A model generated the notes under the pieces. It did not search any database. It worked only from the letters and a program-made list of their open reading frames with translations, and was not told where the DNA came from. DNA of 64,000 nt from the NCBI RefSeq assembly GCF_020524905.1, contig NZ_JAIVKI010000002.1, positions 1 through 64,000 of the forward strand. Reading direction: 5' to 3'. The stretch's first letter is position 1. Every line of letters starts with the position of its first letter. The translations under genes and the position numbers were made by a program. Below are positions 35,226 to 42,785 of this stretch, one piece after another. Origin of the DNA: Microbulbifer variabilis (GTDB lineage: Bacteria > Pseudomonadota > Gammaproteobacteria > Pseudomonadales > Cellvibrionaceae).

Positions 35226-36659
35226 TCAGCTCCAGGGCCCCTTTAAAGCTCCACCAGCAAGAGATCTCAAACTGGGCAGAACAATTTGATCACGGCCCTG
35301 TACCGAGCGCATGGTGCTGAGACCGGCTCGATCAAACTCTGCGGCTGCCCGGTCAGTGAGAAGCGCTTCAGCACAGGGTGTAATCCACTGCCCCTGGGGC
35401 AGTTTGCGCAGATGCAGAGGTAAACTTTCATAAGTCGCCGAGGCGGGAACTTGGAGCCTGCCGGTCGTGGAAAAACCCTGACAGATTGCTAAGGCAAGCA
35501 GATAGGCGCTGTTACCCCACTGGTAATACTGATGTCCCTGTTCAGGTGTCAGCTCTTCAAATTCAAAATGTTCAGTGGTGGAAGTCTCGCGACCAAACGG
35601 CAGACGTAGCATAAAGCGGGGCGCGGCCAGAGCAACATATTCACTCGCGGAGTAATCCCGCACCGCCTGCCAACTCTCGGCAAAGCGCTCGCTCAAGGGG
35701 TAATACCAGTCATCCGGATCGACCGAACCGGCTAAGTTGGGGCAACCGGCCAGCTTTGTATCACCACCGAGAAGCAGTGCACTACCAGCCGCTTCTGCAA
35801 TTGTGGAGAGATCAATCAATAGATGCAGATCCCGCTCCTCATCGGTGATAAAAAAATCGCCCAGAACAAGGTTATAGGGGCGATCACCGGCAACTGTTTC
35901 ACGCTCAACCAGTAATTTAAAAACCTGTGACTTTTCCAGGTCGCTCTCGGCACTGGCGAAGTCGGCAAGCAACTCCTCCTTGCTGACATCAATCAAGTGC
36001 AGCTGCAAATTGGGGTGCTCTTCTAGCCGTCTCATTAAAAAGTGCAGACTGAGCCAACTCGCCTCCAGTTGCCGGAAATCACTGTGGTGCATCACCTTGC
36101 GCATAGTGTCCGAGGTCGCCTCGACCAGAGCATTTAAATACTCCCCCTGCATGGGGTCCGCACTTTTTTGCACATAGGGCGCTACGATATCCCTGATCAG
36201 CTGATCCACTTGGAAAGCACTACCGCTCTCCCTGGCAAGGCGCTCGCGCCCCGCTGCGAGGATTTCATCGAGAAGGGACTGCTCAGCAGAATAACCCGAA
36301 GTTTCTCGCGCGGTTTCAGCCAGCTCCGGTTTCCACTGGCGAATTTCCTCGGCGGCTTGCTGGAATTGCCCAGGATCACGCAAGCGTTGGCCGAGCGCTA
36401 TAAATTGTTTAAAAAGTGGCAGGCGACTGTAGAGATAATCTGGATGTAAATCGTCGAAATAGGGTAATTGCAGGAGCTCATCCATCACCGGCAACTGCAG
36501 GCTCACCCCCAAGTCGCTGAATACTCCTTCAAAGGTATCGCGATTCAGTACATACACCCGGCGCTGGGCGATGGTCTCCGGCTCACACTGGCGACGGCTG
36601 GAGCGGCCACTAAAATCACCAAGAATTGCGACTTTCAGGCTATCACTGCCAAGGTCCAT
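35226..36659 (-). CDS. TssB-TssC fusion-type sheath paralogue lacking the TssC C-terminus
   Basis: The protein has 477 residues from the ATG at 36659 (GAAGGAAG about eight bases upstream); the frame is open further to 36731 without a ribosome site. Residues 5-60 align with TssB (LKVAILGDFSGR against the cluster's own [12 protein letters not shown], then VYVLNRDTFEGVFSDL). From about residue 165 it aligns with TssC: FRQLEASWLSLHFLM, DLEKSQVFKLLVERE, YNLVLGDFFI, YVALAAPRFMLRLPFGRE, YYQWGNSAYLLALAI. It ends just after the point matching ITDRREAEL of TssC, so the last ~130 residues, including the [13 protein letters not shown] segment, are absent. It is the first gene of the minus-strand T6SS run. 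Role unknown; a non-polymerising sheath regulator is my inference. Confidence 0.85.
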   Translation of the reverse strand: MDLGSDSLKVAILGDFSGRSSRRQCEPETIAQRRVYVLNRDTFEGVFSDLGVSLQLPVMDELLQLPYFDDLHPDYLYSRLPLFKQFIALGQRLRDPGQFQQAAEEIRQWKPELAETARETSGYSAEQSLLDEILAAGRERLARESGSAFQVDQLIRDIVAPYVQKSADPMQGEYLNALVEATSDTMRKVMHHSDFRQLEASWLSLHFLMRRLEEHPNLQLHLIDVSKEELLADFASAESDLEKSQVFKLLVERETVAGDRPYNLVLGDFFITDEERDLHLLIDLSTIAEAAGSALLLGGDTKLAGCPNLAGSVDPDDWYYPLSERFAESWQAVRDYSASEYVALAAPRFMLRLPFGRETSTTEHFEFEELTPEQGHQYYQWGNSAYLLALAICQGFSTTGRLQVPASATYESLPLHLRKLPQGQWITPCAEALLTDRAAAEFDRAGLSTMRSVQGRDQIVLPSLRSLAGGALKGPWS

Positions 36660-36795
36660 GCTCTCTTCCTTCTTATTGTTATCGCCGTGGATTTGAAATC
36701 CGGCAGTTATAGTGGCTCTACTCACGGTCAATTATCCACAGGTAAAAAAAATACGCAGCACGGCGAAACCACCTGTACTCATCATGCGTTTTTAT

Positions 36796-37515
36796 CTAAT
36801 TGGTTTCCACCAATTGTTTTTCGATTTTTTTTGACTTTCTCGGACGTCCTCTTTTGAGCGGACGGACCCTTTGATTGGCGATTTGTTCGATCTTATCTTT
36901 AAAGGCGTCACCGCCGAGAACATGTCCCAGCTTGATGGTTTCAGCGATGTAATCGAGCAGACGGCTATCGAAGCTATAGCGAAAGAGCTTTCGATAAGCC
37001 TGAGCGCGCTGAGCCGCATTCTCACCCAAGCCGGTATATAGGCGATGATCCTTAATCAAGTGATCATGCTCAGTGTTCACATGATGATTGAAACTTGACC
37101 AACGGTAATTACCCAGAGAGTCCGCAAGCCCCAGATAGAGCGGGCGCAGCTCCACATAGCGGTAACAGGTCAACAGGTAAGCATCAGAGTCGATCAGGCT
37201 GGATTTGTAGCGCCCGCGCCAAATTGTGCCTGAACGCTTGTAGCGGTGATTGACAAATTGGACATAGCGGCGACCCAAAGATTGCATCATTGAAGGAATG
37301 CCATCCGGAACTCTCGGAGTGGCAATGATTTGAATCATATTGGGCAATAACACGTATGCATGTACATCCACACGGTACTGATCAGCAGCATTTCGCAAGC
37401 TAATCAAATAATATTGATAATCCTCTTCATCAAAGAAGCACGGCAAATTGTTGTGACCGACCTGCACAATATGCTGGGGGATATCTATTAGATTGAGCCT
37501 GGGCAGACGAGGCAT
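36796..37515 (-). CDS. RAYT-type Y1 transposase with degenerate HUH motif
   Basis: The 239-residue protein has the layout of REP-associated tyrosine transposases: a PRLPRL start, HIVQVGHNNLPCFFDEEDYQYYL, then HAYVLLPNMIQIIATP, SLGRRYVQFVNHRYKRSGTIWRGRYKSSL, and a basic tail. In active members the middle motif reads NHVH; here H60 and H62 are replaced by Met and Gln, so the metal-binding pair is lost, while a candidate catalytic Tyr (Y84) remains. It is therefore probably inactive or repurposed. A short imperfect palindrome (CCTTATTTATAAGG at 37529-37542 overlapping AAGGC/GCCTT at 37539-37553) lies just beyond its 5' end. It sits between the T6SS run and pppA. Confidence 0.85.
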   Translation of the reverse strand: MPRLPRLNLIDIPQHIVQVGHNNLPCFFDEEDYQYYLISLRNAADQYRVDVHAYVLLPNMIQIIATPRVPDGIPSMMQSLGRRYVQFVNHRYKRSGTIWRGRYKSSLIDSDAYLLTCYRYVELRPLYLGLADSLGNYRWSSFNHHVNTEHDHLIKDHRLYTGLGENAAQRAQAYRKLFRYSFDSRLLDYIAETIKLGHVLGGDAFKDKIEQIANQRVRPLKRGRPRKSKKIEKQLVETN

Positions 37516-37623
37516 TTTGCCAGCAAATCCTTATTTATAAGGCGCGATGCCTTTCTAGTGATGATTAAAGGTTTTATTATCGCAAATCAGGGAAAAAAAT
37601 TTCAAACTTCATCTGATGCCAAG

Positions 37624-37660
37624 TTAACATGAACCCTGGTTAGTGGTTGTAATCATGTTA
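37624..37660 (+). promoter_or_regulatory. Candidate pppA promoter overlapped by an inverted repeat
   Basis: TTAACA at 37624-37629 and TGTAAT at 37648-37653 are spaced 18 bp, a fair sigma-70 match 52 bp before the pppA ATG. The same stretch contains the inverted repeat TAACATGA (37625-37632) and TCATGTTA (37653-37660), separated by 20 bp, so a dimeric regulator could cover both boxes. Confidence 0.45.
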
Positions 37661-37705
37661 CGCTGCATTTTGTTGCTATTTAAATAAAGGGGAGTTGCAC
37701 CAGAC

Positions 37706-38569
37706 ATGGATCAGATAAGTCTGGCGGTCAACGGACGCACTGACATTGGTCAAGTTCGCGAGGAAAACGAGGATAGTATTCGCTGGTATGCCAGCGCCGA
37801 CCAACCTTTCGCTTATATCGTAATAGCGGATGGTATGGGGGGATACACAGGTGGTGCCACAGCTAGCAAAATAGCGGCAGAAACAGTTCAATTCCACCTA
37901 GAAGACCTCTTAAAACACACCTTTCTCTCCTGCACCCCAGAGCAGCAACAATTAATTTTACGCGCGACTCTAATCGACGCTATCAACAGTGCCAACAACG
38001 CCCTCCTGAACACCAAAAATACCAATCCCCACTTCGCAAAAATGGGAACTACGATTGTTGTTGCAGTCATGTGGCACGATTTTCTGATCGTTGCTCATAT
38101 CGGTGATTCACGTGCTTATCTTTGGAATAACTTCGGATTACAGCGCCTTACGCGGGATCACAGCGTTGTACAGGAAATGATAGACAGCGGCCAAATAACT
38201 GAGGAACAGGCGCAACACTCCAGTGTGCGAAATCATATTACTCGCGCATTGGGTGTTTCCAATAGCGTAGAAGCAGAAATTAACAGTTGGAAATTAACAG
38301 AAAACGCCCTGTTATTACTCTGCACAGATGGCCTGACCGAATATCTGGATGATTACGCGATCGAGCGTGTACTGGCCACCCACCGCCCCGCCCTGGAGTG
38401 TGTCTACCGCTTTATCGACGATGCCAACAGAATGGGGGGGCGCGACAATATCAGCGCGGGGATTCTCGAATACTCCTCCCAACCCGCAGCGCAATTACTC
38501 GCGCAAGAACAAAGCGCAACCCAAAGACCAAAATCACCCGATGTAACCATCCGAAAAGCGCAACGTTAA
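37706..38569 (+). CDS. pppA: PppA-type PP2C Ser/Thr phosphatase
   Basis: The 287-residue protein has the PP2C motifs: TDIGQVREENEDS (about 12-24), ADGMGGYTGGATAS (about 44-57), AHIGDSRAYLW (about 131-141), LLCTDGLTEYL, and GGRDNISAGIL. The Asp residues that bind the two metals are present. PppA reverses PpkA phosphorylation of Fha and thereby restrains T6SS firing. It reads away from the T6SS run and is followed 23 bp later by the Rhs gene. GGGGAG lies 11 bases before the ATG, a little far. A short tail after the catalytic domain (about 260-287) has no known motif. Confidence 0.93.
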   Translation: MDQISLAVNGRTDIGQVREENEDSIRWYASADQPFAYIVIADGMGGYTGGATASKIAAETVQFHLEDLLKHTFLSCTPEQQQLILRATLIDAINSANNALLNTKNTNPHFAKMGTTIVVAVMWHDFLIVAHIGDSRAYLWNNFGLQRLTRDHSVVQEMIDSGQITEEQAQHSSVRNHITRALGVSNSVEAEINSWKLTENALLLLCTDGLTEYLDDYAIERVLATHRPALECVYRFIDDANRMGGRDNISAGILEYSSQPAAQLLAQEQSATQRPKSPDVTIRKAQR

Positions 38570-38592
38570 ACCCGTTTGCCGGAAGCTGAAGA

Positions 38593-41500
38593 ATGACACC
38601 GGAACGTCTCACCCAGCTGGTCCCCAACCTGCTCAAGATCCTCAGCCCCTCCACAGCTTCCTTCGTCCAGGGAGACCCTGCGGCGGCGTGCCGCTGGCTG
38701 GAGGCTATTGAACAGTTACCTGAGGCCCAGGTTCCATGCGACCACAGCCTGCCTCTTTGGCCAGAGCCACCAGCAGTCGAGGTCAATACCTACTCAATCG
38801 CCTCTGCGCCGGAAATCGAGCTGTTGCCCGGAATCGGAGAGGGCCCAGTTCAATTTGTGAATGTCCCGGGGACCAATCCGCAGGGCACCCAGGTTCCGTC
38901 ACTTAAACACTGTCACTTGGTAAGGGAGCTGGTAATCGCCGCAACTGGTGAGCTGAACTTCGAGCGAGCAGACCTCACAATCCCGGGACCCCTGCCATTT
39001 GTTTGGAAGCGTTACTATCGCTCTAGTATTAGTGAGGATTGTGGAATTGGGGCGGGCTGGCGCCACTCACTGAGCGAACAACTAGTGGTGCAAGATAACC
39101 AGATTGAGTTGTATACCGCCGAAGGGCGCAAAGTGCAGTTCCAATTACCCGCGATTGGTCACAGCTGCTACAACCGTTTCGAGCGCTTACTGCTATTTCG
39201 GCAGAGCCTGCACAGCTACCGGCTCTCGTCTGTTAACGAGCCCGATAAAATTTTTCGTGCAGACGGTGTTAACAGCGCCCTTCCACTCACCGAAATTCGC
39301 GACCAATTCGGCAACGCACTGACCATTGACTATAGCGAGGGGCTGCCCAGGAAAATCGTCAGCTCCTGGGGACGGGTACTGGACTTCGAAACCCACGGCG
39401 GCCGCATAGTAAAACTACTCAACAGCCACGCCCCAGATGATCAGCGCACACTGTGCTTCTATGAGTATCAGGGCGGAATACTGACTGAAGTTAACAGCAA
39501 CCACGATCGGGAACGCTACCAATATCACGATTTGTTCCTTGTGCAAGCGCACAGCGGAGTAACTGGCAAGCGTCAATTTGAATACGATCTGCAGGGACAT
39601 TGCCACAGGCTGATACAGGAGGAATCCGAGACCTTGCTAACCTGGCAGCACAGCCGTGGAAATTGTCAGGTGGAAGATACGGATCTAACCCCACAACAGC
39701 TGCACTTCAATCAATTCGGCCAGCTCACCAAAGAACGGCAGGGTCAACGAGAAGAAAGTTGGCTTTATGATTGCTACGGAAACTTGTGCCAACACATTAA
39801 CGGTGATGGGCGGCGCACCTTTTTCCGCTACGATGAGTTCGGACGCCTGCGGCGCAGTACCAAGGGGGCCAACAGCAAACGTTATCTATTCGGTGAGAAT
39901 GGTTATCCCCAGGCAGTTCTACTCAACGAAGATTTGTCGTGGATCTTCCGCTTTAACGATAAGGGACGGCCGCAGGCCATTATCGACCCGGAACAACAGG
40001 AGTGGAAATTCCGTTACAACGAACGCGGGCTTCTCTCTCAAATCACCGACCCAGAGGGCGGCTATGTAGAATTTTCCTGGGATAGCCAGGGGCAATTACA
40101 AACCGTTCGCCGCGGAGAAAAACTGTGGGGTTTCGAATACGACCACTGGCAGCGTTTAACCACCTTGGTCGTAAACGGGGAAACCTGGCGCGAATGGCGC
40201 TATGGCCCCGCCGGCGAATTGCGTGAGTCCCACATTGGTAGTTATCAATACGGCATCGATTACTGCGAACGCGGCCAACCCCACGCCATCCATGCCAGCA
40301 ACAGCCAGAGTCTTCAATGGGATTACGATCATTGCGGTCGTATTTGCCAGATATATTTTGCCGATGGTAACCAGTGGGCACTGCACAGTAATGGCCAGGG
40401 ACAATTGACCCAGCTGCAAACTCCAACCGGTGATTATCTGTGGCAATACGATGGGCTCGGCCAGTTAACCAATCATCACACCCCGGACAAACGCTATCTC
40501 AACTGGAACTACAACATTGACGGCAGCCTCAGTGAATACAGCGATAACGATTGCCGCTGGTACCTCCACTATAACGACGATGGCAGCCTCGCCAGCATAC
40601 GCAATAACAGCGGCCAAATCAGCGAGTTCCACTACGACGAACATATGCGCCTGATCCAGGCCAATAATTTACATTCCTCAGTCCGCTTCAAATACAACCG
40701 GCACGGCCGGGTGATCGCCGAGAATCACGATAGCAATGACGTGCGTGATTTCAGCCTGAGATACCAATATGACTCGCGCGGCTGGCTGAAAAGCGCCAGC
40801 TCAGACAACCTCGATCTGGCCTATACCCTCACACCTTGTGGCGCGTTATACGGTGTAGACGCCAATGGCGAACCGGTGTTGCGCACCGAGCTCAAGGGGC
40901 AGAATTCAATCCATGTACAGGGAGAAGTGCGCAGCACTTTCAAACACCTGTTTGGTCGCCCCGTAAGCCTGGAAAGTAGCCTCGCCCTCGCCTGGCAATT
41001 TGATAAACAGCCTCCGTTACAGCTCACAACCCCAATGCGCCAGTCAGGATTTACCCAGGCGCAGATCGACAGGGACAAGCGCGGCAATGTGATCGCCGAG
41101 CGGCAAATTCCCGGGCGCAGGGATTACCAATACCAGTATGATGGTTGGGGGTTGATGAGCACAGCGGAGTGTGGCGATTTCAAAACTTATTTCCGCTATG
41201 ATCCATTTGGGCGCCGGCTGAGTAAAACCTGTACTCACCGCAAATCGTCACGCCAACGCCGGGTCACCACCAGCTGGAGCGGCCTGGGCATCTGGGCAGA
41301 GGCACATCAGGTCGATGGGAAATCACGGGGCATCGGCCACTGGATTACACATCCTTTGCACGGGTCCGTACTATGTCACTGGAGTTCCGGCCACTGTAAG
41401 CACTACCATGCAGACCCACAGGGAAAACCCCTGGCCATATTCGATGCTCAGGGTACAGTGCAATGGTCTCAGGGAAAGGATACTGAAGAAGTTGATGGCA

Positions 41501-41673
41501 GAGGTTTCGGGCAGACTCCCGGTCCCTGGCGTGGGATTAACTTAATTGCCGATATCGAGACCGGTCTTTGGTACACACCTTCCAGGTATTGGAATCCTGC
41601 CCTACACATGTGGCTAAATGGCCCGAGGATTTTTACTCACATCACGCCCGATGTTCCACTGACCAGGCTCTGA
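38593..41673 (+). CDS. Rhs-repeat protein without a C-terminal toxin
   Basis: The 1026-residue protein has an N-terminal region with the DUF6531-type motif ELNFERADLTIPGPLPFVWKRYYRSS (about 116-141). More than 20 RHS/YD repeats follow (for example YDEFGRLRRS, YNERGLLSQITDPEGGY, YDSRGWLKSA). Rhs proteins normally form a shell that ends in a conserved DPxGL boundary followed by a variable toxin. Here the end reads GINLIADIETGLWYTPSRYWNPALHMWLNG and stops about 15 residues later: no DPxGL, no toxin, and no immunity gene behind it. No PAAR domain is present at the N-terminus. It could be a structural or eroded Rhs. The start has GGAAG upstream and the gene is coupled to pppA. Confidence 0.88.
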   Translation: MTPERLTQLVPNLLKILSPSTASFVQGDPAAACRWLEAIEQLPEAQVPCDHSLPLWPEPPAVEVNTYSIASAPEIELLPGIGEGPVQFVNVPGTNPQGTQVPSLKHCHLVRELVIAATGELNFERADLTIPGPLPFVWKRYYRSSISEDCGIGAGWRHSLSEQLVVQDNQIELYTAEGRKVQFQLPAIGHSCYNRFERLLLFRQSLHSYRLSSVNEPDKIFRADGVNSALPLTEIRDQFGNALTIDYSEGLPRKIVSSWGRVLDFETHGGRIVKLLNSHAPDDQRTLCFYEYQGGILTEVNSNHDRERYQYHDLFLVQAHSGVTGKRQFEYDLQGHCHRLIQEESETLLTWQHSRGNCQVEDTDLTPQQLHFNQFGQLTKERQGQREESWLYDCYGNLCQHINGDGRRTFFRYDEFGRLRRSTKGANSKRYLFGENGYPQAVLLNEDLSWIFRFNDKGRPQAIIDPEQQEWKFRYNERGLLSQITDPEGGYVEFSWDSQGQLQTVRRGEKLWGFEYDHWQRLTTLVVNGETWREWRYGPAGELRESHIGSYQYGIDYCERGQPHAIHASNSQSLQWDYDHCGRICQIYFADGNQWALHSNGQGQLTQLQTPTGDYLWQYDGLGQLTNHHTPDKRYLNWNYNIDGSLSEYSDNDCRWYLHYNDDGSLASIRNNSGQISEFHYDEHMRLIQANNLHSSVRFKYNRHGRVIAENHDSNDVRDFSLRYQYDSRGWLKSASSDNLDLAYTLTPCGALYGVDANGEPVLRTELKGQNSIHVQGEVRSTFKHLFGRPVSLESSLALAWQFDKQPPLQLTTPMRQSGFTQAQIDRDKRGNVIAERQIPGRRDYQYQYDGWGLMSTAECGDFKTYFRYDPFGRRLSKTCTHRKSSRQRRVTTSWSGLGIWAEAHQVDGKSRGIGHWITHPLHGSVLCHWSSGHCKHYHADPQGKPLAIFDAQGTVQWSQGKDTEEVDGRGFGQTPGPWRGINLIADIETGLWYTPSRYWNPALHMWLNGPRIFTHITPDVPLTRL

Positions 41674-41755
41674 ACCCCTCATCGGCGCCCCGAACCGGGG
41701 CCCTCCGGGCCTGTACCTATCCCTACACCGTATCAATCAATTGCGTAGAAAAATT

Positions 41756-42778
41756 ATGCAAGCATCCCCGGATTTTGAAATCGGCGGAATCGCAGTGGCC
41801 AAGGGGGAATCCCGCCATATCGACCTGCCCGTGGTCAGCCTCTACACCAACACTGAGATGGCAATACCCGTCTATGTACAGCGCGGTAAGCGGGAGGGCC
41901 CCACCATATTTGTCTGTGCAGCAGTACACGGTGATGAGCTGAATGGCATCGAAATCATCAGTCGCCTGATTCAAAGCCGCAGCTTAAAGTCTCTGCGCGG
42001 CACGCTGATCGCCGTACCCATGGTCAATGTCTACGGGGTACTCCAGCATACCCGCTACTTACCCGATCGCCGCGATCTCAACCGCAGCTTTCCCGGTTCT
42101 CCCAAAGGCTCCCTGGCAGCGCGTATGGCCCATGTTTTTCTGCGTGAAATAGTAGCCAAATGCGATTACGGCATCGACCTGCATACTGGAGCCGCCCACC
42201 GCAGCAACCTGCCCCAGGTGCGTGCCAATCTCGACGATGACATAACCCGCGCCATGGCCAAGGCTTTCGGTGTACCGGTACTGCTCAATGCATCGATTCG
42301 CGATGGCTCCCTACGTCAGGCCGCCGCAGATCGAGGTGTGAGAATCCTACTGTATGAGGCCGGTGAGGCTCTGCGCTTCGATGAGCTGTGCATCCGCGCT
42401 GGCCTGAAGGGGGTAACCAACGTCCTCAGGCATCTGGGCATGCTGCCGGCAAGGCGCAGGCGCAGTCTGATAGAACCGTTTATCGCCCGCAGCAGCGGCT
42501 GGTTGCGCGCCGGCGACAGCGGTATTGCCACCCATCTGAAGGCGCTGGGAGATCAAGTCTATGAGGGGGATCTACTCGCCACGATTGCCGACCCTTACGG
42601 CAACGAACTCGACCAGGTGCGCAGTAATGGCGAGGGGATCATAATCGGCAAGCAGAATATCCCCCTGGTGCAGGAGGGCGAGGCGATGTACCACATCGCC
42701 TATTTCCACGAACCCCAGGAGGTGGTTGAGAACTTAGAATTGCTGCAGGACAGCCTGCTGCCGGATGAAAACTTCTAA
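41756..42778 (+). CDS. Succinylglutamate desuccinylase/aspartoacylase-family zinc hydrolase
   Basis: The protein has 340 residues from the ATG at 41756; a TTG five codons upstream is an alternative and neither has a strong ribosome site. The family motifs are visible: FVCAAVHGDELNG (zinc His and Glu, about 54-66), then DRRDLNRSFPG (about 103-113), DLHTGAAHRSNLPQVR, and a conserved C-terminal beta domain with GNELDQVRSNGEGII. The family removes acyl groups from amino acids or peptide ends through a carboxypeptidase-like zinc site; the substrate here is unknown. It follows the Rhs gene by 82 bp and converges on the lytic transglycosylase gene with 7 bp between stops. It probably belongs to the general chromosome rather than T6SS. 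Confidence 0.85.
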   Translation: MQASPDFEIGGIAVAKGESRHIDLPVVSLYTNTEMAIPVYVQRGKREGPTIFVCAAVHGDELNGIEIISRLIQSRSLKSLRGTLIAVPMVNVYGVLQHTRYLPDRRDLNRSFPGSPKGSLAARMAHVFLREIVAKCDYGIDLHTGAAHRSNLPQVRANLDDDITRAMAKAFGVPVLLNASIRDGSLRQAAADRGVRILLYEAGEALRFDELCIRAGLKGVTNVLRHLGMLPARRRRSLIEPFIARSSGWLRAGDSGIATHLKALGDQVYEGDLLATIADPYGNELDQVRSNGEGIIIGKQNIPLVQEGEAMYHIAYFHEPQEVVENLELLQDSLLPDENF

Positions 42779-42785
42779 GGGCGCC

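Noticed and set aside
41687-41701. GC hairpin (GCCCCG/CGGGGC) after the Rhs gene as a terminator
   Set aside because: The stem is only six base pairs with a three-base loop and no T-run follows, so it is not supported as a terminator.
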